Source of the DNA: DATLLN01 sp963809205
Lineage (GTDB): Bacteria; Actinomycetota; Thermoleophilia; Gaiellales; JAICJC01
Assembly (NCBI GenBank): GCA_963809205.1
Contig: CAWEIS010000004.1
Span: 496,001 to 560,000 of the forward strand
Length of the DNA: 64,000 nt
Direction of reading: 5' to 3'
The translations under genes were made by a program, and so were the position numbers. The stretch's first letter is position 1. Each line of letters starts with the position of its first letter. Below are positions 17,601-26,214 of this stretch, piece by piece. The notes under the pieces are model-generated. The model did no database searches and had not been told where the DNA came from. It saw nothing but the letters and a program-made list of their open reading frames with translations.

Positions 17601-18982
17601 GCGCGTACGCCGGCGCCCGGCTCGTGCCGTTCTGGCTCGACCGGTCGGACGCGCCGGCGCCGGCCCCGCCGCTGACCGGCGACGCGACGTGCGATCTCGC
17701 CATCGTCGGCGGCGGCTTCACCGGGCTGTGGGCCGCGATCCTCGCCAAGCAGGACGATCCCGGCCGCGACGTCGTACTGGTGGAGGGCGACACCGTCGCC
17801 TTCGGAGGCAGCGGCCGAAACGGCGGGTTCGTCGACGCGTCGCTGACCCATGGGCTGCCGAACGGCCTGGCGCGCTTCCCCGACGAGATCGACGAGCTGG
17901 AGCGGCTGGGACTCGAGAACCTGGCGGGCATCGAGGAGACGATGGAGCGGTTCTCGATCGACGCCGCCTACGAGAAGACCGGCTTCCTGGTCGCCGCGCG
18001 GGAGCCGCACGAGGCGGAGGGGCTTTCCGAGCTCGCGGAGCTGCTGCGGGAGCGGGGGATCGACGCGGAGTACCTCGACCAGGCGGCGGTGCGGCGCGAG
18101 CTCGACTCGCCGACGTACATCGCCGGACTGTGGCAGCGCACGGGCAACGCGATCATCGATCCGGCGCGGCTGGCGTGGGGCCTGGCGCGCGCGGCGTCCG
18201 AGCTGGGCGTGCGGATCCACGAGCACAGCCGGGTGACGTCGCTCGCCGACACGCCGGGCGGCGTGGAGCTGACCGTCGGCGAGGCCCGGCTGCGCGCCCG
18301 CCGGGTGGTTCTGGCCACCAACGGCTTCCCGCCGCTGGTGCGGGCGATCCGCCGCTACGTGGTGCCGGTCTACGACTACGTGCTCGTCACCGAGCCGCTC
18401 TCGGCTGAGCAGCGGGCGGCGATCGGCTGGGCGAATCGCCAGGGCACGGGCGACTGCACGAACCAGTTCCACTACTACCGGCTGACCGAGGACGACCGCA
18501 TCCTGTGGGGCGGCTACGACGCCATCTACCACTACGGCAACGCGGTGGCGCCGCGGCTGGAGGATCGCGACGCGACGTACTCGCTGCTGTCCGAGCACTT
18601 CTTCCAGACGTTCCCGCAGCTGGAGGGGCTGACCTTCACGCACCGCTGGGCCGGGGTGATCGACACGTGCAGCCGGTTCTGCGTGATGTGGGGGACTGCC
18701 CTGTCCGGCAAGGCGGCCTACGCGGTCGGCTACACCGGCCTGGGCGTGGCGTCCACGCGGTTCGGCGCGCGGGTCGCGCTCGACCTGGTCGACGGGCTGG
18801 ACACCGAGCGGACGCGCCTGCAGTTCGTCCGCTCCAAGCCGCTGCCCTTCCCGCCCGAGCCGCTGCGCTGGGCCGGCATCCAGCTCACCCGCCGAGCGCT
18901 CGACCGGGCCGACCGCAACCACGGGCGCCGCGGCCTCTGGCTGCGCTCGCTCGACCGCGTCGGGCTGGGGTTTGATTCTTAG
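17597..18982 (+). CDS. FAD-dependent oxidoreductase (DadA/PuuB-like amino acid or amine oxidase)
   Basis: The protein is 461 residues. The N-terminal Rossmann motif DLAIVGGGFTGLWAA binds FAD, and GRNGGFVDASLTHG follows, as in PuuB/OrdL-type oxidases. YDYVLVTEPLSAEQRAAIGW and the C-terminal AYAVGYTGLGVASTRFG motif complete the DAO fold. It would oxidise an amino acid, polyamine or N-methyl amino acid to imine with FAD. It is coupled to the upstream cupin gene. The TAG stop lies inside the first base pairs of a REPIN repeat (18981-19026), so the repeat sits exactly at the gene end. Substrate not determinable. Confidence 0.83.
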   Translation: MSAYAGARLVPFWLDRSDAPAPAPPLTGDATCDLAIVGGGFTGLWAAILAKQDDPGRDVVLVEGDTVAFGGSGRNGGFVDASLTHGLPNGLARFPDEIDELERLGLENLAGIEETMERFSIDAAYEKTGFLVAAREPHEAEGLSELAELLRERGIDAEYLDQAAVRRELDSPTYIAGLWQRTGNAIIDPARLAWGLARAASELGVRIHEHSRVTSLADTPGGVELTVGEARLRARRVVLATNGFPPLVRAIRRYVVPVYDYVLVTEPLSAEQRAAIGWANRQGTGDCTNQFHYYRLTEDDRILWGGYDAIYHYGNAVAPRLEDRDATYSLLSEHFFQTFPQLEGLTFTHRWAGVIDTCSRFCVMWGTALSGKAAYAVGYTGLGVASTRFGARVALDLVDGLDTERTRLQFVRSKPLPFPPEPLRWAGIQLTRRALDRADRNHGRRGLWLRSLDRVGLGFDS

Positions 18983-19026
18983 GGTCTGACCCTCTTGTTG
19001 CGAAGGCAACAAAGGGGTCTGACCCT
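18981..19026. repeat. REPIN: two inverted REP copies with a 4-base loop
   Basis: Two 21-base copies face each other: 18981-19001 and 19006-19026, separated by GAAG. The right copy is the reverse complement of the left with three mismatches, and each has a GGGTCTGACCC core next to a TTGTTGC or GCAACAA arm. The same core and arm recur at 44234, 56638 and 57394, the last two bounding the RAYT transposase. The left copy begins on the second base of the TAG stop of the DadA-like gene. Confidence 0.85.
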
Positions 19027-19045
19027 GTCCTCGTGCGGCGGGCGT

Positions 19046-20002
19046 TTAGGCTGACCACCGATTCGGCTCTGCCTGGTGTGCCCGCCCCTCCGCCTCCAGC
19101 CGCTCAAGGTGCGAGAGCGCCTCCACCAGCGCGAAGCGCTGCTCGTGGAAGCCGAGTCCGTCGCCGGCCCAGACGACGCCGGCGACGTCGTACGCAGACG
19201 ATGCCCCTGTGCGCAGCGCCGCGACGTGCGCATCGAGGCGCTCCGCATGATGCTCGCGGATCTCGGCCGTGCGCCGCGCAGCGTCGACGATCACCGGGCC
19301 GTGGCCGGGGAAGACGCGAGTCGGCGCCATCCGGTCGACCTCACCGAGCGTCCGCAGGTAGGCGCCCAGCGGGTCGGAGGCGGTATCCGGCCAGCGTCCG
19401 ACGTTGGGTGTGATCTCCGCGAGCACCACGTCGCCGCCGAACAGCCGTCCGCTGCGCTGGCCGTGCAGCGCGATGTGCCCGTCTGCGTGACCCGGGAGCA
19501 GCAGCACCCGGAACTGCTCGCCGTCCAGGTCGAGCTCGTCGCCCGGCTCGACCAGCCGCGTCGGAGCGGCCGCATGCACCGGCGTCCGCTCCTCGGCGTC
19601 GGTCGACTGGGCCGCCATCTCGGCCGGCATCCCGTGGATCTCCAGATGCCGCTGGAACCCGTCGACGTCCGCGTCCTCGCCCCAGGCCAGCTCGGTCAGG
19701 TGCGCATCGTGCGCGCCCTGCACCACCTCGGTCGCGCCGGTCAGCGCGACCAGCTCGGCCGAGGCCCCGATGTGGTCGGGGTGGTAGTGGGTGATGACGA
19801 CGCGGCGGACGCGCGGATTGCCGAGTTCGGCCAGCGCCTGCTCCCACCAGCGGAGGGTCGAGCCCGATCCCAGGCCGGCGTCGATGATCGTCCAGCCGTG
19901 GTCACCGGCGACCGCATAGCAGTGGACGTGATCGAGCGCCCAGGGGAGCGGCATGGTCACTCGGGTGACCCCGTCGTCCAGATCGGTCAGCTCTGCGCGC
20001 AT
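19046..20002 (-). CDS. MBL-fold metallo-hydrolase
   Basis: The protein is 318 residues. The metallo-beta-lactamase motif THYHPDHIG supplies the first metal ligands, with PGHADGHIALHG and FGGDVVLAE further on, and FPGHGPVI near residue 225 completes the binuclear site. A C-terminal helical domain with LEAEGRAHQ resembles the winged-helix tail of LACTB2-type enzymes, usually thioesterases or nucleases. Its start region ALDHVHCYAVAGDHGWTIID is typical of this branch. It stands alone, on the opposite strand to the DadA-like gene and 25 bp from the Usp gene. Substrate unknown. Confidence 0.85.
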   Translation of the reverse strand: MRAELTDLDDGVTRVTMPLPWALDHVHCYAVAGDHGWTIIDAGLGSGSTLRWWEQALAELGNPRVRRVVITHYHPDHIGASAELVALTGATEVVQGAHDAHLTELAWGEDADVDGFQRHLEIHGMPAEMAAQSTDAEERTPVHAAAPTRLVEPGDELDLDGEQFRVLLLPGHADGHIALHGQRSGRLFGGDVVLAEITPNVGRWPDTASDPLGAYLRTLGEVDRMAPTRVFPGHGPVIVDAARRTAEIREHHAERLDAHVAALRTGASSAYDVAGVVWAGDGLGFHEQRFALVEALSHLERLEAEGRAHQAEPNRWSA

Positions 20003-20027
20003 GCGCGCAGCATGCCAGCGCCGCGGC

Positions 20028-20522
20028 TCACACGGCGACAGGAAGCCGCCCGTTGGCGACGATCCCGCGCGAGGCCGGCCGCAGCGCCAGCGTCTCCGCC
20101 GGCGCGTGGGTGAGGATCCAGGCCACTTCGCGTTCCGAAAAGCCGTGGCGGTCGTCCGGCGTCACCGGGATCAGGATCCGGTCGAACGGCTCGGCGTCCC
20201 ACAGGCGGCGCAGGGCGTCGCGCAGCGTGCGGCCCCGCTCGAGCCGCGCGTCGACGGCGACCCGCTCGTCCAGAGCAGCCACTTCGACCGCCTCCAGCAG
20301 CGGCAGCGCCATCGCCACCTCGGAGGTCAGCGGTGCGTCCATGCTGTGCGACAGCGGCACGACGATCAGGTACGCGGGGACGAACACGGCCTGTTCGGCG
20401 CGGACGATCCGCAGTGCGGCGGCGAGCACCTCGGAGTCGAGGCGGCCGCCCGAGAACGGCACAAGCAGCCGTCGTGCGCCGGGCTGAGCGTGCACCGGCC
20501 GCCGCCAGAACCGCCACCTCAT
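20028..20522 (-). CDS. universal-stress-protein-like domain protein at the end of the kdp locus
   Basis: The protein is 164 residues. After a basic start (MRWRFWRRPVHAQPG) it reads RRLLVPFSGGRLDSEVLAAA, an alternating alpha/beta Usp-type fold with the nucleotide-loop region near its end (DRILIPVTPDDRHGF). The start overlaps the stop of the KdpD N-terminal gene (ATGA), so it is co-translated with a potassium-sensing component. Canonical KdpD carries a Usp domain internally, so this separate copy may be part of the same split sensor. Ligand binding (ATP or a cyclic dinucleotide) is possible but not visible. Confidence 0.6.
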   Translation of the reverse strand: MRWRFWRRPVHAQPGARRLLVPFSGGRLDSEVLAAALRIVRAEQAVFVPAYLIVVPLSHSMDAPLTSEVAMALPLLEAVEVAALDERVAVDARLERGRTLRDALRRLWDAEPFDRILIPVTPDDRHGFSEREVAWILTHAPAETLALRPASRGIVANGRLPVAV

Positions 20523-21610
20523 CCGCGCAGCTCCTTGCGCCTGCTGCGGTCGGCGGCGATCCGGATGTCGACGCCGGGGAGGGCCTCGATCAGCCGTGTC
20601 AGCAGCGATCCGTGCAGCACCTCGTCAGCCCGTCGGCGGGCCGGGGTGCCCATGTACAGGTAGGTCGCGCCGCGCTCGAGGACCGTCTCCCGCACCGCGC
20701 CGATCACGTCCGAGCTCTCCTCCTCGAGGAAGTGCACGCCGAGCAGGGCGGCCAGCCGCCGCAGGGCGGCCAGCGCGACGGTGCGCTCCTCGGTCAGCCG
20801 TTCGTCGGGCGGCCGCACCCACAGCGCGTCGATCTCCGCGCCCAGCCGCTGCGAGGAGCGCCACGCCCGCCGCAGCAGCCGTTGCGAGCTCGGCCCGGGC
20901 TCGACGAGGACGAGGATCCGCTCGATGATCGCCTGCTGGGCCATCGCGCTGACGGTGATCGAGGCCTCGCGCCTGGCCTCGACGTCCTCGGACAGCTCAC
21001 GCAGTGCAAGCTGCCGCAGCGCCGCCAGGTTGTCGGACCGGAAGAAGTTCTCGAGCGCGGTGTCGACGCGGCTTGCCTCGTACACCTTCCCCGCCCGCAG
21101 CCGCTCACGCAGCTCCTCGGGGGCGAGGTCGACGAGCACGACCTCGTCGGCCTCCTCGAGGATCTGGTCGGGGAAGGTCTCCCGCACGCGAACGCCGGTC
21201 AGCTCCAAGACGACGTCGTTCAGGCTCTCCAGATGCTGGACGTTGACTGTTGAGATGACGTCGATGCCCGCGTCGAGAACGTCGTCGATGTCCTGGTACC
21301 GCTTCAGGTTTCTCGATCCCGGAGCGTTCGTATGGGCCAGCTCGTCGATCAGCGCCAGCTCCGGCGCCCGGCGGGTGATCGCGTCCACGTCCATCTCCTG
21401 CAGCGCGATGCCCTCGTGGCCGACTGTGCGGCGGGTGATCGTCTCCAGCCCCTCCGCCAGCGCCGACGTCTCCGGCCGGTCGTGTGGCTCGAGGTAGCCG
21501 ATCACCACGTCGACACCTTCGGCCGCCGCCTGCCGGCCCTCGAGCAGCATCCGGTACGTCTTGCCGACGCCGGCGGCGGCGCCGAGGAGGATCCGGTATC
21601 GCCCGCGCAT
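20519..21610 (-). CDS. KdpD N-terminal sensor module (KdpD plus Usp domains, no kinase)
   Basis: The protein is 363 residues. Residues 1 to about 210 are the KdpD N-terminal domain with Walker A GAAAGVGKT (Lys17), ALIDELAHTNAPGSRN and TVNVQHLESLND. Residues about 230-360 form a Usp domain (ERILVLVEPGPSSQRLLRRA). The transmembrane, GAF and histidine kinase parts of full KdpD (about 900 residues) are missing; a separate gene at 27578-28996 has them. It lies 32 bp downstream of kdpB and overlaps the Usp-like gene. It would sense potassium limitation and tune the kinase in trans. Stand-alone short KdpDs are known in some bacteria. Confidence 0.85.
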   Translation of the reverse strand: MRGRYRILLGAAAGVGKTYRMLLEGRQAAAEGVDVVIGYLEPHDRPETSALAEGLETITRRTVGHEGIALQEMDVDAITRRAPELALIDELAHTNAPGSRNLKRYQDIDDVLDAGIDVISTVNVQHLESLNDVVLELTGVRVRETFPDQILEEADEVVLVDLAPEELRERLRAGKVYEASRVDTALENFFRSDNLAALRQLALRELSEDVEARREASITVSAMAQQAIIERILVLVEPGPSSQRLLRRAWRSSQRLGAEIDALWVRPPDERLTEERTVALAALRRLAALLGVHFLEEESSDVIGAVRETVLERGATYLYMGTPARRRADEVLHGSLLTRLIEALPGVDIRIAADRSRRKELRG

Positions 21611-21642
21611 CGCCTGATGCTACGCCCGGGCACGCGCCGCGG

Positions 21643-23700
21643 TCATGCGCCGAACACGTTGTGCACGACCAGGTCGATGGCCTTGATGCCGACGAACGGC
21701 AGGATCACGCCGCCCAGCCCGTAGATCAGCAGATTGCGGCGGAGCAGCGCGGTTGCGCCGATCGCCCGGTAGCGTACGCCGCGCAGCGCCAGCGGTATGA
21801 GGGCCGGGATGATCAGGGCGTTGAAGATGATCGCCGACAGGATCGCGCTCTTCGGCGTCCCCAGGTTCATCACGTTGAGCTGGTCGAGCGGTCCGCGCCG
21901 GCCGTTGACCCCGTAGGTGAACGCGAACATGGCGGGCAGGATCGCGAAGTACTTGGCCACGTCGTTGGCTATCGAGAACGTGGTCAGCGAGCCGCGGGTG
22001 ATCAGGAGCTGCTTGCCGACCTCGACGATCTCGATCAGCTTGGTCGGGTTGGAGTCGAGGTCGACCATGTTGCCCGCCTCCTTGGCGGCGGACGTGCCGG
22101 TGTTCATCGCCACGCCGACGTCGGCCTGTGCCAGCGCCGGCGCGTCGTTGGTGCCGTCGCCGGTCATCGCGACCATCCGGCCCTTTCCCTGCTCATCGCG
22201 GATGAGGGTCATCTTGGCCTCGGGCGTCGCCTCGGCGAGGAAGTCGTCGACGCCGGCCTCCTGGGCGATCACGGCGGCCGTCACCCGGTTGTCTCCGGTG
22301 ATCATCACCGTGCGGATGCCCATCCGCCGCAGCTCGTCGAACCGCTCGCGCATCCCTCCCTTGACGATGTCCTTGAGATGGATCACCCCCAGCACGAAGT
22401 TGTCCTGGGCGACGACGAGCGGCGTGCCGCCCGATCGGGCAATGCGGTCGACCTCGGCGTCCAGACGCTCCGGGACGCGGCCTCCCTGCTGGGTGACGAA
22501 TGTCTTGACGGCGTCGGCCGCGCCCTTGCGCAGCCGGTTGCCGTTCATATCCACGCCGCTCATCCGGGTGGTGGCCGAGAACGGGACGAACTCGTGCTCG
22601 ACGCCGGACAACCGCCGCTCCCGCAGGCCGTAGCGCTCTTTGGCGAGCACGACGATCGAGCGCCCCTCCGGCGTCTCGTCGGACAACGACGAGAGCTGAG
22701 CGGCCTCCGCAAGCTCCTGCTCGGTGACCCCCTCAACCGGCAGGAACTCGGACGCCTGGCGGTTGCCCAGGGTGATCGTCCCGGTCTTGTCCAGCAGCAG
22801 GACGTCGACGTCGCCGGAAGCCTCGACTGCGCGGCCGGACATGGCCAGCACGTTGCGCTGCACGAGGCGGTCCATCCCGGCGATGCCGATCGCCGACAGC
22901 AGCGCGCCGATGGTCGTGGGGATCAGCGCGACGAGCAGGGCGATCAGCACGGTCTGCGACTGGGGCGAGCCAGCGTAGTTGGCGAACGGCGCCAGCGTGA
23001 CGACGGCCGCGAGGAAGGTGAAGGTCAGCCCGGCGAGCAGGATGTTGAGGGCGATCTCGTTCGGCGTCTTGCGCCGCTCCGCGCCCTCCACCAGCGAGAT
23101 CATGCGGTCGAGAAACGACTGGCCCGGCTCCTGGGTGACCTCCACCACCAACTGGTCGGAGAGCAGGCGGGTGCCGCCGGTGACGGCCGAGCGGTCGCCG
23201 CCGGCCTCCCTGATCACGGGCGCGGACTCGCCCGTGATCGCGGACTCGTCCACCGAGCCGACGCCCTCGATCACGTCGCCGTCGGCGGGGATCACCTCGC
23301 CGGCGGCGACGACGACCAGATCGCCTCTCTGCAGGTCGGGGGCCTGCACCTGCTCGATCTCGCCCGACGACGTGCGCCGGTTGGCGAGCGTCGTCGTCCG
23401 CGCGGCGCGCAGCGTCTCGGCCTGCGCCTTGCCGCGGCTCTCGGCGATCGCCTCCGCGAAGTTCGCGAAGAGCACGGTCAGCCAGAGCCAGACGGCGATC
23501 GCCGCGACGAACCACAGCCCGTCGGTGTCGCCGCGGGCGAGATCGAGCAGGAGGATGCCGGTCGTGATGACGCTCCCGATCTCGACGATGAACATCACCG
23601 GGTTTCGGATCTGCTGCCGTGGATCGAGCTTAGGGAGGGCGTCGCGGATCGCCGACATCACGATGTCGCGGGAGAAGATGCTTGCCGAACGCGCGGCCAT
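21643..23700 (-). CDS. kdpB: potassium-transporting P-type ATPase subunit B
   Basis: The protein is 685 residues, full length for KdpB. The phosphorylation motif LLLDKTGTITLGN, the TGES loop (AITGESAPV), MVAMTGDGTNDAPALAQADV and GNMVDLDSNPTKL are all present and in order, with the expected membrane helices. It hydrolyses ATP to drive K+ uptake through KdpA in the cytoplasmic membrane. The ATG shares one base with the kdpC stop (TGATG), so kdpC and kdpB are coupled; the order here is F-A-C-B rather than the usual F-A-B-C. Induction by K+ limitation through KdpD/KdpE is expected from the family. Confidence 0.97.
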   Translation of the reverse strand: MAARSASIFSRDIVMSAIRDALPKLDPRQQIRNPVMFIVEIGSVITTGILLLDLARGDTDGLWFVAAIAVWLWLTVLFANFAEAIAESRGKAQAETLRAARTTTLANRRTSSGEIEQVQAPDLQRGDLVVVAAGEVIPADGDVIEGVGSVDESAITGESAPVIREAGGDRSAVTGGTRLLSDQLVVEVTQEPGQSFLDRMISLVEGAERRKTPNEIALNILLAGLTFTFLAAVVTLAPFANYAGSPQSQTVLIALLVALIPTTIGALLSAIGIAGMDRLVQRNVLAMSGRAVEASGDVDVLLLDKTGTITLGNRQASEFLPVEGVTEQELAEAAQLSSLSDETPEGRSIVVLAKERYGLRERRLSGVEHEFVPFSATTRMSGVDMNGNRLRKGAADAVKTFVTQQGGRVPERLDAEVDRIARSGGTPLVVAQDNFVLGVIHLKDIVKGGMRERFDELRRMGIRTVMITGDNRVTAAVIAQEAGVDDFLAEATPEAKMTLIRDEQGKGRMVAMTGDGTNDAPALAQADVGVAMNTGTSAAKEAGNMVDLDSNPTKLIEIVEVGKQLLITRGSLTTFSIANDVAKYFAILPAMFAFTYGVNGRRGPLDQLNVMNLGTPKSAILSAIIFNALIIPALIPLALRGVRYRAIGATALLRRNLLIYGLGGVILPFVGIKAIDLVVHNVFGA

Positions 23701-24287
23701 CAGTGGTTCACCTCATCGAGAGCGAGATTGAGTTGGAGGACGTTGACGCCCGGCTCGCCGAGGAACCCCAGGAACCGGCCGTCTGTGTGCTGCGAGATCA
23801 GCCCCTCGACCTCGTCGAGCGGGATGCCGCGGACGGCTGCGATTCGCTTGGCCTGGAGGTCGGCGTACGCCGGGGTGATATCGGGATCGATTCCCGAGCC
23901 GCTGGTGGTGACGGCGTCGACGGGAATGCCGGCCGCCGTCAGGCCGGGGTTGTACGGGCCTTCCAGCTTGAGCACCGAGGCGATGTTCGCCTTGACGGCC
24001 TTCGCGAGGGCGGGGTTGGTCGGACCGAGGTTCGCAAACGTGGTGGCGCCTGCGTTGTACGGCGGCACAGTGGCGGAGGGCCGGACGTGGAAGTACTGCT
24101 TCCCCGTGAACTTCTGGGCCGCCAGGCTCGATCCGATCACCTTGCCATCGCGGGTGATCAGGCTGCCCTGCGCCTTCGAGCTGAAGGCGAGCTGGGCGAA
24201 CCCCGTCATCACGGCCGGGTAGACGAGCCCGAAGACGACGGTCAGCACGAGCATTGCGAGGACCGAGCGAAGCGCGATCCGGATCAT
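23700..24287 (-). CDS. kdpC: potassium-transporting ATPase subunit C
   Basis: The protein is 195 residues. One N-terminal membrane helix (ALRSVLAMLVLTVVFGLVYP) is followed by an extracytoplasmic domain with QKFTGKQYFHVRPSA and TSGSGIDPDITPAYADLQAK, the KdpC signature. The tail RFLGFLGEPGVNVLQLNLAL is also conserved. KdpC stabilises the KdpA-KdpB complex and raises K+ affinity. Its ATG overlaps the kdpA stop (ATGA), and its own stop overlaps the kdpB start. Placement between kdpA and kdpB is an uncommon order. Confidence 0.96.
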   Translation of the reverse strand: MIRIALRSVLAMLVLTVVFGLVYPAVMTGFAQLAFSSKAQGSLITRDGKVIGSSLAAQKFTGKQYFHVRPSATVPPYNAGATTFANLGPTNPALAKAVKANIASVLKLEGPYNPGLTAAGIPVDAVTTSGSGIDPDITPAYADLQAKRIAAVRGIPLDEVEGLISQHTDGRFLGFLGEPGVNVLQLNLALDEVNH

Positions 24288-25984
24288 GAGAGCCCCTCCA
24301 CGATTGGGCCCAGCGTGAGCGCCGGGAAGATCATCAGGCCGGCGGTGAGGATGATGATTGCCACCAGCAGGAAGGTGAACGTCGCGCCGTCGGTGCGGAA
24401 CGTGCCCGCGGACGCCGGTACCGTCTTCTTCGCAGCCAACGCACCGCCGAGAGCGAGCGCCGCGAACATCGGGACGAACCGTCCGAGGTAGAGCGCCACG
24501 CTGCCCAGGTTGGCCGAGAACGGGAGCGCCCCGTACCCGGCGAACGCGCTGCCGTTGTTGTTCGCCTGCGACGTGTAGGCGTACAACGCCTCGCTGAAGC
24601 CGTGGGCGCCGGGGTTGTAGATGGACGCCAGGCCGCCCTGCGTGGCGACGGCGATTCCGGCGAGCACCAGTGCCATCGAGGGGACGAAGAGCGCCCCGAG
24701 AGCTGCGTACTTGATCTCCCGCGCCTCGATCTTCTTGCCCAGGTACTCCGGCGTGCGCCCGACCATCAGACCGGCCACGAACACCGCGATCAGCACGTAG
24801 AAGAACATCCCGTACAGACCCGAGCCGACACCGCCGAAGACGACCTCGCCGAAGAACATGTTGACCAGAGGCACCGAGCCGCCGATCGGCGTGAACGCAT
24901 CGTGCCCGCCGTTGACGGAGCCGTTCGACGCGTCGGTCGTCACGGTGGCCCAGAGGGCGGTGTTGGCGATGCCGAACCGCACTTCCTTGTCGGACATGTT
25001 GCCGCCGCTCTGGTCGGCGCTCGCGGCCAGGTTCACACCGGAGTCGCGGAGCACCTGGGAGCCATGCTGCTCGGTCGGGTAGGCGATCGCGACGCCGACC
25101 AGCATCAGCACCACCATCGCGGCCAGGATCGCGCTCGCCTGGCGCATGCTGCCGACCATCCGGCCGAACATGAACACCTGGGCGGCCGGGATCAGCAGGA
25201 TCGCCAGCATCTCGAGGAAGTTCGTCAGGCCGTTCGGATTCTCGAAGGGCACGGCCGAGTTGGAGTTGTAGAACCCGCCGCCGTTCGTCCCCAGCTGCTT
25301 GATCGCGATCTGCGAGGCGACCGGCCCGCGGGCGATCGTCTGCGTCGCGCCCTCGACCGTATGCGCGGTGGCGTGGCCGTCGAAGGTCTGCGGCACGCCC
25401 TGGCTGATCAGGACGATCGTGAGCACGACGGCCAGCGGCAGCAGGATGTAGACGAGCGACCGGTAGAGGTCGCGCCAGAACAGTCCGATCTCGCGCGTCG
25501 AGCGACGGGCGAACCCACGCACGACCGCGGCCAGGATGGCCATGCCGGCGGCGGCCGACACGAAGTTCTGCACCGCCAGGCCGGCCATCTGGGTTAGGTA
25601 CGACATCGTGTACTCGCCGCCGTAGTACTGCCAGTTCGTGTTCGTGACGAAGCTGGCGGCGGTGTTGAGTGCGATCGGGGCCGACACGCCGGGCAGGTCG
25701 TCCGGGTTCAGCGGCAGGCCGCCCTGGATCCGCAGCATCAGATAGAGGAAGACGACGAAGACGCCGGTAAAGATCAGCGCCGTGATGCCGTAGCCCTTCC
25801 AGTCCTGCTCGTCGTCCGGCTTCGAGCCGACCAGACGCAGGAATCCGCGTTCGACGGCGCCCAGCCTGCCGAACGACCCGAGCGGGGCGTTGTAGACCCG
25901 CGCCATGAAGATGCCGAGGGGATATGCGAGCACGATCAGGACGACCGTGTAGAACGCGATCTGGAGCACGCCGTTGCCCGTCAT
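24284..25984 (-). CDS. kdpA: potassium-transporting ATPase subunit A
   Basis: The protein is 566 residues with about ten membrane helices and the four KdpA pore loops: TNTNWQYYGGE, LGTNGGGFYNSNSAVPFENP, IGGSVPLVNMFFGE and TSQANNNGSAFAG. It forms the K+-selective channel-like subunit of the Kdp pump. The ATG abuts the kdpF stop codon with no gap, and its stop overlaps kdpC. One operon with the upstream kdpF and tiny ORF is clear from the spacing. Confidence 0.97.
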   Translation of the reverse strand: MTGNGVLQIAFYTVVLIVLAYPLGIFMARVYNAPLGSFGRLGAVERGFLRLVGSKPDDEQDWKGYGITALIFTGVFVVFLYLMLRIQGGLPLNPDDLPGVSAPIALNTAASFVTNTNWQYYGGEYTMSYLTQMAGLAVQNFVSAAAGMAILAAVVRGFARRSTREIGLFWRDLYRSLVYILLPLAVVLTIVLISQGVPQTFDGHATAHTVEGATQTIARGPVASQIAIKQLGTNGGGFYNSNSAVPFENPNGLTNFLEMLAILLIPAAQVFMFGRMVGSMRQASAILAAMVVLMLVGVAIAYPTEQHGSQVLRDSGVNLAASADQSGGNMSDKEVRFGIANTALWATVTTDASNGSVNGGHDAFTPIGGSVPLVNMFFGEVVFGGVGSGLYGMFFYVLIAVFVAGLMVGRTPEYLGKKIEAREIKYAALGALFVPSMALVLAGIAVATQGGLASIYNPGAHGFSEALYAYTSQANNNGSAFAGYGALPFSANLGSVALYLGRFVPMFAALALGGALAAKKTVPASAGTFRTDGATFTFLLVAIIILTAGLMIFPALTLGPIVEGLS

Positions 25985-26074
25985 CTAGAACCGCTCCCCC
26001 CGGAACAGGGCGTAAATCAGGTACGCGGCGATCAGGATCGAAACGATCAGCCCGAAGAGATTCGCCGCGCTCAT
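25985..26074 (-). CDS. kdpF: KdpF small membrane subunit (29 aa)
   Basis: A 29-residue reading frame begins MSAANLFGLIVSILIAAYLI and ends ALFRGERF, a single membrane helix with the basic tail seen in KdpF. The stop lies immediately before the kdpA ATG. The start ATG shares its first base with the TGA of another tiny frame upstream (TGATGA). KdpF is a known lipid-like stabiliser of the KdpABC complex. Confidence 0.9.
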   Translation of the reverse strand: MSAANLFGLIVSILIAAYLIYALFRGERF

Positions 26075-26157
26075 CACACGCGCCCCAGGACGCGGATGAG
26101 CACGTAGGTGAACGCGAAGCATCCGCCCGTGATGAGAATTGCGTAGATGTCGTACAT
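26074..26157 (-). CDS. tiny membrane ORF upstream of kdpF (27 aa)
   Basis: The frame encodes 27 residues beginning MYDIYAILITGGCFAFTYVL, a single hydrophobic helix ending in IRVLGRV. Its TGA overlaps the kdpF ATG by one base, the same coupling seen between kdpC and kdpB. Similar short hydrophobic frames precede kdpF in some actinobacteria, as far as I recall, but I know no assigned function. It could be a second small Kdp subunit or a translated leader. An 8-bp inverted repeat (26157-26180) begins at its start codon. Confidence 0.6.
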   Translation of the reverse strand: MYDIYAILITGGCFAFTYVLIRVLGRV

Positions 26158-26180
26158 GACCGTCAGGCTAGGGACGGTCA
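26157..26180. promoter_or_regulatory. inverted repeat in front of the kdp operon
   Basis: TGACCGTC (26157-26164) and GACGGTCA (26173-26180) are perfect 8-base inverted arms separated by AGGCTAGG. The repeat covers the start codon side of the first operon ORF, so it could be an operator for KdpE or a hairpin in the leader. A TTGACC follows further upstream on the minus strand, a possible -35. No experimental KdpE site from this lineage is known to me for comparison. Confidence 0.45.
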
Positions 26181-26214
26181 GGTCAACCGGCGCTCAAAGC
26201 TCGGGCGTCCGGTC

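Noticed and set aside
21484..24222. Very long plus-strand open frame opposite kdpB and kdpC
   Set aside because: kdpB and kdpC on the minus strand carry all the family motifs; the plus-strand frame is composition-driven and has no domain.
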